Positions 28,651 through 39,944 of a stretch of DNA of 64,000 nucleotides are shown one piece after another. The DNA lies in the NCBI GenBank assembly GCA_008694505.1, contig VZDJ01000063.1:3360339-3424338 (forward strand), in the 5' to 3' direction. Source of the stretch: Cyanoderma ruficeps (taxonomy: Eukaryota; Chordata; Aves; Passeriformes; Timaliidae). A model generated the notes under the pieces. That model had not been told where the DNA came from. It saw nothing but the letters and a program-made list of their open reading frames with translations, and made no database searches. A program made the translations under genes and the position numbers. Within the stretch, counting starts at the first letter, position 1. Each line of letters starts with the position of its first letter.

Positions 28651-31600
28651 TCCTTTCCCAGGGATGGAGAGCAGCTGGATCCCCACCTTGGCACCAGCCC
28701 TGCTCCAGCTTAGCCCGTGTGCTAAAAGCTTTTTGGGGAGAGAATTCCAGTGGAGCAGCTGCTTTCTTCACGGCACAGAAGCTGAACTAGCTCTGCTGGC
28801 TTCTGTGAGGCCAAGGGAATCAAGAAGCTCGGGGCTGTTTTAGGGACTCATTGAAAGATGCCCTTCAGTGGTGGTGGAAATGTGTGTGCACATCTCTGAG
28901 AGGGTTTTTGGTTTCTGATTCAGGGGCTAGAGGGGAATTTCAGACACCCAAGGCCAGGCCAGCAGCACTCAGCTCTCCCAGGTCTGCACTACAAACTGCA
29001 AACAATTACCCTCATGGTTTTGAAGATCTTCCTGCAATATCCAGTCCCTGTGACAAGCAGGGGGATGGCAGCTCTGTCCCTGAATGTGACATTGCCCCTT
29101 CCCTCAACACCATTTGCCCCTCCCCACCTCATCCTCATCCTCCCTCCCTCCTGAGCCTAACAGCCTCTTGCCTTTCCCAAAGTGATTTCAATATTTTTTC
29201 GGTTTTAATCTGTTCTTTTATAGGTGTTGCCTGGCATTTCTCACTCCCCATTTCCAGCAGCTCCCTGAGGTGGCCACATTTTCATCTTAATTGCTCCAGG
29301 CTCCTGCCACAACCAAAGCAGGGACTTCAGAGGGGATGAGTTGTGCACTCTTGTGGTGCTCAGTTATTGGAGTAAAAAATAAAGCAGGTACAGACTTCTC
29401 TCTCCCGGGCATGAAGAGGTTTTCAGCCGCTCTTAAAGCCAGTGAGGCTCTTGTTTGAGAGCTTTACTGGGGTAAGAAATAAAGTTCCTAAATCAGGGGT
29501 TTTCACCTCTTAACAGCAGCCTGGGAAAAATGTCCTGTGCCTTTCTGCTGCCTTGGGGGACAGAAGAAATATCCCAGTGAGGAGACAGTGAAAAAACACC
29601 TGAACAAAGCGGGAGCAGCAGCGCTTTAACAAAAAACATCCTGTAAATCACAGGCAGTGTGAGAGCAGAGCAGGGAGCAGATATCCGGGATGTGTTCCCA
29701 GAGCAGTATCAGGAGTTAACACCCTGAACTATCAGCTTGCTGTGTTAGGTCTCTGCTAATAGCTCAGATGCAACAACCTTTTGCTTTTCATGCCTGGCTG
29801 CTTCCAAAATAGTCTTTTTTTATTTTTTTTTTCCCTCCCTTGTATGTGCAGAATTAGAACATCAAAGCTTGGACTGACAGCCCTCTAAAAAATGTGACTG
29901 TGGTTATTCTTGGCTAGGTCTGGAGAGAAGAAATTATTCCATTAGCCAGTCCTGGTGATTAAACAGAGAATGCATCAGCCAGAGCACAGAGATGTTGAGG
30001 GCTCCTCTTCGTGCCCACAGGAATATTTATTGCACCATCTCATTCTCAGCCCTTTGTGATCCTCAGGATTTCAACCACGCCCTCCAAGGACGGGATTTCA
30101 GGATAAAAGGAGCCCTTGCCATTTATTTTGGGCATCTGGGAGGCACCCAGGGAGTTCTTCCCACAGCACAGCCTGCAAGATGCCCAGAAATAATTTTTCC
30201 AGCAGGCTCTGAACACCACGGGGCACAGAAAAAGGAACATTCTGTCCAGAGATGAGCAGGAGGGGAAGGAAGGGCTGTTTCAAGAGGCATTGTGGAGGTT
30301 TCAGTGGGCACTGATCTCTTTTAAAGAATAAACGGGGAAGACGAAGTGTTTGCCATTGAAATTCCAGCGAGCAGCTGCAGATCCCAGTTCGAGGGGAGGG
30401 AATGACAATTTACCTGTGAAGGTGTCCCTGAGCACATGGAACAGAGCAAATATTGTCACTTCATTATCAATTCCATTATCCTAATTGCTATAGAGTCAGG
30501 CTGAAACTTCTTTTTTCCCCCCCTGAAGTTGCATTAAAATAAAGTTTTAGAACAGGCAATAAAAGTCGGTATAAATGGACTCTTCTGCCTACAGCTTTAT
30601 TGGAAATATGCAGATTTTCAACCCTGCTCCCCATGAAAACAACCCTCAGCCTTTCACAGTGGTTTTATGTCTTAATCTGCATCTTCTACTTTCCAAATAA
30701 TTTCGAGACAACTTGGTCAAACATGACAGAGGGGCAGGAGACAAACGCAACAAAATCCCCAGGGAATTCCCGTGGAAAGGTAAATTTAAGTCCAGACATG
30801 CATCAAGTGTCCTGACAGAAGGAGGATGACAGCTTCTCATTAGGAAATCAAAGCCCGGGGCTTTTCTGAGGACAAATTTCATCAGCTCTGTGATCTCTTG
30901 GGTGCTGAAGCCAATTAACCGTGAGGATTAATCCAGAGGAAGGCATGATTCAACTCTCCTGGTGTTTTCTGTCTTAAAGGTCAAAGGAAGGGGCATGAAA
31001 CCTGTCCAGGAACCTTGGGGGGCAGTAAATAATTTTAAAAAATGAACTAAAAAGAGAAAAAAAGTTCTGCTGGAGCATCATTCATCACCATCTAAGCACG
31101 CTGTAATTACCCAACAATTACAGTACACAATGCATTTGTTTGAGCCTGTTTGAAACCGGCACAATTTATGTAACTGGAAATGCACCAAGCAAGTAGGAAT
31201 AATTACACCATAAATATGATGTAGTTAAATATCTGGAGTTTAGAAGCACTTCATTAAGAAAAATATCCAAGGCTGTTATGCTGTCATGAAATTAACCTTC
31301 TATTCATAAGGATAAGTGGTATTTACGTATTTGGAAACAAAATGGGATTTAATTCCACTGCCATTACATGCAGGAAAGGGGGAAGTTATGACAACCTCTA
31401 TTGTAAAAAGTGACTTTATACCCTGCTTTAATCACTCACATCATCAAACCTACGGGAGCTGAAAAAGAGAAGAATTGGCCCTCTTATTTCCAGAGAGTTT
31501 TGGCATTTTTCAAGTCAGCTGAAGTTTCCATTTCCCCTGGGATTTTCCCGTTAAGGTTTAAACTGAGACCTCGATAATCTGAGTTTAGTGGAGCCAGAAT

Positions 31601-32203
31601 TTCTGGAGCTGAGCTCTGGAGTTCTGGGCACACGGATTTTCCAGAATAAACTTTTCCATGGGAAACCTTTTGGTCACTGCATCAAGCACAGCCCAACAAT
31701 GAAACACCCAGGGATGCACTTTGGGGAAACACCGCGAGCTGCCAGGTAAAAGAAATGCAACTCCAAAACTCCCAGGTTTTCATAGAAATTAAATTATATC
31801 TGCTACTTCAGCAGAGCAAAATCCTTTAGGTGGTGCAGCTGGGGTGGGCTCTGAGGTCTGAGAATCAACCTAAATTTATCCACGTTCCAATTAATTGCAC
31901 TGACAAACAGAAATCACATGATTTCCTTCCGTTTATGACAGGAGGAGGCTCCTTTGCCAGAATAAGGCTGCCAACATTCCACGTGTGTGGCACACCCACC
32001 ATTTATTTCCACCGTTGGAAAACCTTGGTTTAAATTTTATCAGTCAATTTTTAGCATTTTTAAGACACAAAAGGATATTTAAATCCAACTCACTCTCCTA
32101 ACACGGACAAGTCTGTCTCTACAGGATTAAAGTGTTCAGTTGCCACATGAGTTTTTCTGAGATGCTGAAGATTTAATGAAGCAAATTTCCACTCAGCCTA
32201 AAC

Positions 32204-32204
32204 N

Positions 32205-32238
<34 letters not shown>

Positions 32239-32250
32239 AAAAAAAAGTGG
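32204..32250 (+). repeat. Poly(A) tract with one N
   Basis: About 33 A residues after an N at 32204, then AAGGAAAAAAAAGTGGG. No target duplication or retroposed gene was seen upstream, so this is called a simple A-tract, not a processed pseudogene. Confidence 0.85.
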
Positions 32251-32814
32251 GAAAGTTGAGTTCAGAAGGAAGAAATAAGAAATAGAGAGGCAAGACCTGA
32301 TAATCACAACTTTGCTCTTTGGCTCGATACAAAGGTTGTAATTCAATTTCAGAGTTCTGCTCCAGTGCCTCTCTTAGGGTGTTGGCAGAGGATCCCTCAG
32401 CTGAGTTAAAGGATTGTGTCAATCAGCAGGGCCCGTTTTATGGAGAGAGAAAGAAGCTCCTGCACGAGTGTCTGCACCGTGTTCCAATTTAATTGCTTAT
32501 AATTTTAAGGTAGTGGGATGTGAAACGCTAATTGGAAATTTTGGGTGCCTCCGTCTCAGAGTCGGGGAAGAATTTGTGTGCCCATCTGGATAATGGGAAA
32601 GGGATTTCGTTTTCTAGACCATTGGTTTATCATCATTAAGGACTCAAACACGGCGTTCTGTAAGTCAGCTTCAGGAATCTGCTTTTTCCCTTACGTTTAC
32701 GCTGCCTCAAATCACCTCTGGAGCTTTGAATGGTAAAATTGGCTGGATTCAATTTAGTGAGATCTCCCTCTTTCTCTGCCAGGGCTCTTTATCTCATTTA
32801 GCTTCAGCAATCAA

Positions 32815-33000
32815 AGCTTTTTTGGGGTTGGTTGTGGGGGTTTTTGATTTGGGTTCTTTTTTGGGGGGGGTTGTTTGATTTTGTTTTGGTTTGGTTTTTT
32901 GGGGTGGGTTCGTTTTGTTTTGTTGGGGCATTTTGGGTTGTTTTTTTGTTTTGGTTTGTTTGTTTTAGGTATTTTGTGTGTTTTTTGGGTTTTATTTAAT
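32815..33000 (+). repeat. G/T-rich low-complexity stretch
   Basis: Strongly strand-asymmetric G/T sequence containing runs GGGG, GGGGG, GGG and GGGGGGGG in close sequence, followed by TTTTGG repeats. The G runs on the plus strand could form G-quadruplexes. No gene is involved. Confidence 0.85.
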
Positions 33001-33989
33001 AATCATTCTTTTTTCACTCTTCCTAAAAGCCAAGCCCCAAACCACGCTGATTCTGAATAGTAGCAAAGCCTTGATGTCCCCGTTTGTACAAATACACCCC
33101 CTTGCCAAACAGAACCTCAGCAGTCAGAAATGAGCCTGGTGCTTTATTCCAGCCAAACAACAACAAATCCCATTCAGCGACCTGGAATTCCTTCCCCACC
33201 CAGTGCGAGCTCCATGGGCTGATTCTGAAATGTGAATTAAGAACCAAATTTTTCACATTTCTATCAGCTTTACCTCTCGTGCAGGACTGGGACAGTTTGG
33301 AGAAGAGTGACTGCCGTAGAAGAGGAAAGAGAGTGCCCTGGAGGATCAAACCTTTAGGAAAAACAGGAATAACATTAATGCTGATTTTGGAAGTTGCTGA
33401 TTTATTTTTTTTTGTGCGGATGGAGGAAGCAATCAGGAAAAAGACTCAGTCTCATAGCGGCTTTTTCCTGGATGTTATTTCCTCATTCACCCTTCCAGGG
33501 AACACGTTGGTGAAAGAAACTCTTTGGAGTCACCTCAGCAGATTCCAAACCCGCTGCGGCTGTACCATCATCGCCTTAACTGGCCAAGGAATTCCAGTTC
33601 CACTTTTGACTAATCAAAATATGGATATCATTGGAATGCCCAGAATATTCTAGAAAACATTGAGGCTTCTTTTCCGCCTTTCAGTTCCACCAGCGCCAGC
33701 CGAGGACGGTGATTTTGGTGTTGATTGATACACGAGAAAACAGGGACCAGCAGAGGAGGGAAAACAACAACTGGGCTGAGTTACAGCCTGACACAAAAAA
33801 TAGATGAATAATTCAACAATAACATACACTATTGCCATAAAACTGCATCAAGAGCGTTGGTCTTCCAGTGAAGCATCTGCCCCAGCCTCAGGACAGATGG
33901 GGAAAATGTTGTATTTTCATGTAAGAGTGCAAAAAGAGGCATCATGTTTAATTTTCCAGGGCCTTGAACCCACATCTGCCACGCTGTCT

Positions 33990-34935
33990 GTGTGCTGCTC
34001 ATTGCGACACCTCGGCCAGTGAGAACTATTTTAGATAAATACATAGGCGTGTGTAAAATAATGGTGTTAACAATAGTCAGAGAAATATATAAATATAAAT
34101 ATAAATATAAATATAAATATAAATATAAATATAAATATAAATATAAATATAAATATAGAAATAAAAGTAGAAATAACAGTAGAAATAACAGTAGAAATGT
34201 AGAAATATAAATGTAGAAAATAGAATTATAAATATAAATATTAAAAATATATGTATATAAAATTATAAAAATATAAAAATAAATAGAGATAAATGGCTGC
34301 GTTTATTGCAATGTATCAGTTAATGAGAACTATTTTATATAAATATATATGTGTATACGTAATAATGGTGCTAGCAACAGTCAGAGAAATACATAAATAT
34401 AAAACCATAAATATATTTTATATAAATATATAAATATAAACATATGGAAATCAGTTACTGCCTATCAGCTGAGAGGTGCTTATTGCAACACATTGGTCAG
34501 CGAGAACCATTTTATATAAATATATATGTGCATATATATTAATAGTGGTAATAGTCCTAGAAATATGTAAATAAAAATATATAAAAATACATATTTATAA
34601 ATATAGAAATAAATGCCTATCAAGTAAGAGGTGCTTATTGCAACACATCGGTCAGCAAGAAATATGTTATATAAATATACAAGTGTATATATAATCATGG
34701 TGTTAATAGTCCTAGAAGTATATAAATATATATTAAAATATATCTATAAATATATAAATATAAAAAATACGTATAAATATATATATTAAAATACATTTAC
34801 ATAAAAGTTAATGACTGCCTATCAAGTGAGAGATACTTATTGCAACACATCGGTCAGTGAGAAATATTTTATATGAATGCATATATGTACATATAATCAT
34901 GGTGTTAATAGTCCTAGAAATATATAAATATATAT
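33990..34935 (+). repeat. Tandem array of about 150-310 bp, five copies
   Basis: Five units start near 33993, 34303, 34482, 34636 and 34838. Each runs CATTGCGACAC or TATTGCAACAC, then (A/T)C(A/T)T/CGG(T/C)CAG, GAGAA(C/A)(T/C)ATTTTAT, a TATATGTG stretch, AATCATGGTGTTAATAG-like sequence and then an ATATAAATATAA tail. The unit-1 tail is an ATATAA microsatellite of about 75 bases (34085-34160), which accounts for the extra length. It looks like a local satellite that has grown from one seed. Confidence 0.88.
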
Positions 34936-35116
34936 TTATTCCTGGGAATCAGCACGGGGTGGGAATTCCCCGTCTGCAGCAATGGATGTGTCCTGCTCTT
35001 TCCAAATGCTCCCAAACCAACCTGGCTGCCTGATCCTCCTGCCTCTCCTGCCTTCCTTTGGCAGCAGATTCCAGGGAATGAGCAGGAGGAGAAGGAGGAA
35101 TTTGGCAGAGGATGCC

Positions 35117-35421
35117 TGTAGCCCTGGTTCTGTGCCTGAGGTGTTTTGGTTTTCTGAAATTCTTTTCCCAGGGAATTTTCTGTAAACAGGAAAAATGTTT
35201 TTGTAACTGTAACTTTGTTATTCATTCCTTTCCCTAGGAGGGATTTCTTCCTGATGTCCCTCTGGTCTGACCAGTGTGAGTGAAGAGGTTTGTCTTTGTG
35301 TCACCAATCAAATTGGTCTGTGTAAAATAGTATAAAAGGGAGACACATCCCAAAAATAAAGGAGTCATTTTCAGCCTTCTGAATCTCGAAGTCTGTGTCA
35401 TTGTGGTGTAAAGCAGTGTCA
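35117..35421 (+). mobile_element. Solo LTR, family A copy 2
   Basis: TGTAGCCCTGGTTCTGTGCC through GCAGTGTCA, 305 bp. Flanks GATGCC (35111-35116) and GATGCT (35422-35427) match at five of six bases. It has TATAAAAGG and AAATAAAGGAGTC in LTR positions. No internal retroviral region. Confidence 0.9.
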
Positions 35422-37284
35422 GATGCTCAGCTCTGCAGTCTGAGAGTGGCCATGAGGACACTGCCAGCCTCGCCACCAAAAGGTGAGGCTGAAACACTTC
35501 TCAATTCTTCTTCCTCCTCTAGTCAATAAGAAAATAAATGAAATTTTCGTTATTTTTTTCTCTTTGGGTAGAACTAGCTCGTCTCTGTCCTGGGGGATGC
35601 TGACACACTGATGGTGCAAATTCTGGCCTGGATTATTTTTTTTCTCCCCCTCATCTCCCTCAGGCAGCAGCCAGAAATTCCCCTCTCCATCAGAGACCTG
35701 CTGGTTTGCAGGAGGGAACCCAGAGCACACAGCAGCATTTCCCAGGCGTTTTTAGAGGCGCAGTGAGGATGACAACAGCTGCTTCCTCCTGCCCTGCTGA
35801 GCCCTTCTCCCACTTCTCCCATCTCCCTCCTCCCAGGAGCACAAGCAGCCACATCCTCACCTGCCCTTTAGCCACCACAGGCCTTGCAGGAATTGGCTGT
35901 TTGATTTCTTCCTGCAGGAGCCCCGTGAAAAGCTCAGATTGGCTTCCTGGAGAGGAGAGAACACCGGTCTATAAACACCAGCCTGGTGGAAATCAAATTT
36001 TCTCTGATGGTTCTTAAAACAGAGATTTATGGGGTTTTTTTCCCGTAGCATTAGCTCCTGTTCAGGTTTATCTCCCCAGCTGGGCTTACAGCGCTGAGAT
36101 GTGATTGCTGAACACCTCCCAGTGAGCACAGATCAGAACTCAGACATTTCCAGGCCTCCAAACCAATCTGTGCAAAGGCAGGGACGAGATGCTCTCACAT
36201 TTACAACTGAGCTATTAAATCCTGCTCCTTGCTGTCTGCAGCTCCCCGGCCCCAGGCACACGCTCCTGCACTGCCAGGGCTACAAGGGAGAACACAAGCT
36301 CAAAAATTACTCTGAATGTCCTTATATATTTTTTTTTACTCCCCAGCTATACTCAAGATTTCACAGGGGCCTCCTGGTTATTCTGATATTCATTTGTAAC
36401 TTCCGAAATTAATCACGTTTGCAAACCACCCTGGAAAATGCTATAATGAAAAAAAACCCAAACAACCAGGTATCATAAAATACATAAAAAACACAATCAG
36501 GGGGAACCCAGCTCATGATCCACCACCTGGAATGATCCCTCAGGAATCTCAGACCCTACACCCACCCCAAAAAAAACCCCAAAATTCGGAGCAAATGTTC
36601 ACCTTTAGCTCTCAGCTTGCAGTTAAATCGCTGAGCTCAGACTTGCAAGAAATTCTGTTCCAAGTTCTGCTCGTGACCTCGGGCGAGCCATTTAATTTTC
36701 CTCCGCCTTAAATGAAGGAGCAACAGCTGCTTTTAACAGGAGGGATTGTGAGGGGGAACAAAAACCAAACTAAATCAGTTGCTACTTAGGCTGGGCTCAA
36801 ATGTGCTGTTGGAAATGACAGTGGCACAACGGGATCCATCCCCAAACGCCTGAGGGGGGAAAAAAATGCCACACATTTAAATCAGGAAATGCTCACCAGA
36901 GCACTTGTTGAACAGCACAGAAGTTCCTGCTTGCAGGAAACCAATTTTAATTTCTTTTTGCATGTATAGGTAGTGAATAAAGAGGTAGGGGTGGAGGAAA
37001 AAAAACCCCAAAGAATGAGAGAGGGAGAATTCTCCTCAGAAGTTTTCAAACTTTGACTATAAAAATAGGAAATCCTCACAAGCATCATCCCAAAAATTCC
37101 AGGTTTTGCAGTCTTTGAGGCTGCTGCCCTGAGCCCTGCCGTGATAGGGGATAATAAAGCAATCAGCCTCCACACCGGGGGAGAGGCAGAGTTTTGTGAT
37201 GATTGCACCTCTCTCCACCAAATTCCCTCTGATTCCTCCTTTTCTCCCACTACAAAATTAGCACGGGCCTGGAGCTAACACGGG
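35422..37284. other. Intergenic, nothing recognised
   Basis: Unique-looking sequence between two LTRs of the same family in the same orientation, about 1.9 kb apart. The gap shows no retroviral sequence; it is not a provirus interior. Confidence 0.4.
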
Positions 37285-37565
37285 TGTAGCCCTGGTTTGT
37301 GCCTGGGATGTTTTGGTTTGCTGAAATTCTTTTCCCAGAGAATTTTCTGTAAACAAGGAAAGTGTTTTTGCAATTGTACCTATATTTACATTCCTTTCCC
37401 TAGGAGGGACTTCTTGGCATCCCTCTGCTCTGACCAGTGTAATGAAAGAAGTTTATCTTTGTTTCACTGATCAAATTAGTCCGTGTAAAATAGTATATAA
37501 AAGAAACACATCCCAAAAATAATAAAAAGTCATTTTCAACCTTCTAATACCAAAGTCTTGTGTCA
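37285..37565 (+). mobile_element. Solo LTR, family A copy 3, exact 6-bp duplication
   Basis: TGTAGCCCTGG through TCTTGTGTCA, 281 bp, with CACGGG on both sides (37279-37284 and 37566-37571). Relative to other copies it lacks about 18 bases of the GTGGTGTAAA region before its 3' end. It keeps the box at TATAAAAGA and an AATAATAAA signal. Confidence 0.93.
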
Positions 37566-38640
37566 CACGGGCTCCAAACTTGTAATGTGCTCACGTGCCA
37601 ATCCTGTACCACGAAGCCTGGGAAAGGCTGCAGGATGAGGATCTTTATCCAGGAAAGCTCCAAGATTAATGAGAGAGGCTTAATTAAAAAAACAAACAGT
37701 CCCCACCCAGCCATCCCCTGGGAAGTGTTGGGTAAGGGTGATTTTGGGTGCGGATGATTTTGTGATCCCTTTGATGCCACAGACGTGGTCTTAACTCAAA
37801 GCCTGGTATTAAAATGCCAGAGAAGCAAAATCCACAGGCTCAAATAGAGTTTGAAAACTGCACAGTAGTTTGGGACAATAAATTCCCAACCCACGGTGAG
37901 AAACATCGGATTTCATGCTCCATATTGTCCCTAGGAGCGGGCAGAACATTCCCTATTCCTTTCCAGTACAATTTCCACACAGATTCTGGGGGGAAAAAAA
38001 ATCTGCTGTATTTCCAGAGATGCTTTTAAAAGGTGCCTGGGAAAACCTGGCTTTTGTAAAGGATCCAGGTAACGGGTGGATAGTACACAAACCCATTTGC
38101 TAAACACCACTTGAAAAATCACAGGCAGCATAATTGACTTTTACAGCTCGGATAATGTAGGTCACTGCATTAGTGCAACAAGAAAATGAATGCATGTTGG
38201 AGTGAAAGACAGAAGGGAAGTAATTACAAAATATAGATTAAATAACCATCAGATAACAGGCATAATAATAAGAACAACCAGGGTGAAGACAGAGGAGAAA
38301 CAATTTGTTAAATGGATTGTAGCAGGGTTTTAAGGAGCTGCTGGGCTTGCACACCACGCTCTTCTTTTTCCTCCTTCCCTGCAAACTCAATAGAATAAAG
38401 TGTTTGTCCCCCTTTCGGAGCCGATATCCTGCTCCTCGTGGTATCAGCTTACAGCTCGCTCAGCCCAGAGGGCTCTTAAATCAGAACCTGATTATTTCAG
38501 CACACAATTCTTAACTCTTGCAGGAACAGGAAGCTGTAAAGTCCCCAAGTAAGAGGGATCACCATTCAATCCCACACAGCTCCGAATTCTGGCAAAAAAA
38601 AAAGTCAAAGCTTGACGTTCTCAGTGCTTCTGCCTTTTGG
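37566..38640. other. Intergenic, nothing recognised
   Basis: Unique-looking sequence; 38120-38300 is AT-rich with TAATTAC and GATTAAATAA motifs and might be conserved non-coding DNA. No gene signals. Confidence 0.35.
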
Positions 38641-38890
38641 CCCAAAGACGTTTAGAAGAAACATAAGTAAAAAGTCCCGTTCTCCCCCTAAACCAATGAA
38701 CAACCCCAAGACACCCAAAACAAAGTAAAAAAAAAATTTGGAATGTGACACTCTGCAAAGATGAAAGCCCAAAGACGTTTAGAAGAAACATAAGCAAAAT
38801 GTCCTGCTCTCCCCCTAAACAAATGAATGACCTCAAGACACCCAAAACAAAGTAAAAAAAATATTTGGAATGTGACACTATGCAAAGATG
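38641..38890 (+). repeat. Tandem duplication, period 127
   Basis: CCCAAAGACGTTTAGAAGAA starts at 38641 and again at 38768. Shared blocks include CAAGACACCCAAAACAAAGT and TTTGGAATGTGACACT, with few substitutions, so the duplication is fairly recent. Confidence 0.95.
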
Positions 38891-39283
38891 AATATATGAT
38901 TTTTTTTCCCCCCTCTACAATATCAGTTGTAGTCCAGCCTTGCTTGCTGGTGCTCTGAGCTCCCCAGGAAGAGTTCCCTGTTCAGTGAGCCCGAAAGGAG
39001 CGTTTGGAGCTCCGTGTCTGCCGGCAGTTCGGGGCCATCACATCCCATCAGCGTCACACCCAGCGCTCCTGTGGGCAGCAAACCAGCCCAGGGGCTGAAC
39101 CTCCCCGTGCTGGGAAGGGGCAGAGCAGTGAGTGACACCTGAGATGATCCCGGGTGAAGGGGACCAGGCAGGAGGGATCCGACATCTCTGCTGCTCGTTC
39201 TCCATCAGTGCCTTGTGCTTGGAGTGACACTGCCCTGCTCTCCTGGAGAAAAAGACTTCTGTTTATCCCAGCTCCTGCAAATC

Positions 39284-39939
39284 TGTCCTGGGCTGCACTG
39301 CAGGATGACACCAGCAGTTTGTGTTCCATCACCAGCTGTTAAACCACCTGGGGCCATGTTCTTTATCCCTTCCAGGACCCATCCTCCCTCCAGGGGAGAT
39401 CTGCTGTCCATGGGCCATCCAGGCTCACTGCAGGGCTGAGACAATTCCATCATCCCATGGGAGAGGCTCCACCCAGGGGGAGGAGCCCAGCATTCCCACC
39501 TGGATCAAAGCTGGGATTCAGAACAGCAGCACAGCCTGTCTGCACTGGATTCCCAGAGGGAGACCAGACCCATCCCAGCACCACTGGACCTTCAGAGGGA
39601 AACTCCACCCTTCTCCAGGATCATTGCTCCACCAGAACCACATCTGTGACTGCAGGAGGGCTGGGCTGGGCTGACACCAACACCCTGAGCAACAACAGGG
39701 GGTCAGGCTGTGCTCTGACTCTGGCAGTGGTTTCTTTTTTTTTTGTTTTGGGGTTTGTACTACTATATTTTTATTGTCAATATTCCTAGTAAAGAACTGT
39801 TATTGCTATTCCCATATCTTTGCCTGAGAGCCCTTTAATTTCAAAATTATAATAATTCAGAGGGAGGTGGTTTGCATTCTCCATCCTAAGGGAGGCTCCA
39901 GCTTCCCCTGGCAGACACCTGTCTTTCCAAACCAAGACA
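39284..39939 (+). mobile_element. Solo ERVL-like LTR of 656 bp, exact 5-bp duplication
   Basis: Begins TGTCCTGGGCTGC and ends ACCAAGACA, flanked by AAATC on both sides (39279-39283 and 39940-39944). A 5-bp target duplication fits class III (ERVL-type) elements. It contains GGATCAAAGCTGG in the TATA position and AGTAAAGAACTG as a poly(A)-like signal. A partial copy is at 26831-27246. No internal sequence. Confidence 0.9.
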
Positions 39940-39944
39940 AAATC

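Larger units (their letters stand above)
28651..33989. other. Long gene-free region
   Basis: No gene could be supported in 5 kb. It holds a short A-tract (32204-32250), a G/T-rich stretch (32815-33000) and an AT-rich part rich in TAATTA-type motifs (31080-31390). The rest is unique-looking sequence with short chance frames. Confidence 0.4.

Noticed and set aside
32204..32250. Processed pseudogene tail
   Set aside because: The A-tract has no upstream coding similarity and no target duplication that I can see.
35117..37565. Provirus bounded by two family A LTRs
   Set aside because: The two LTRs have their own, different target duplications (GATGC(C/T) and CACGGG), and the interval holds no retroviral sequence; they are two solo LTRs.
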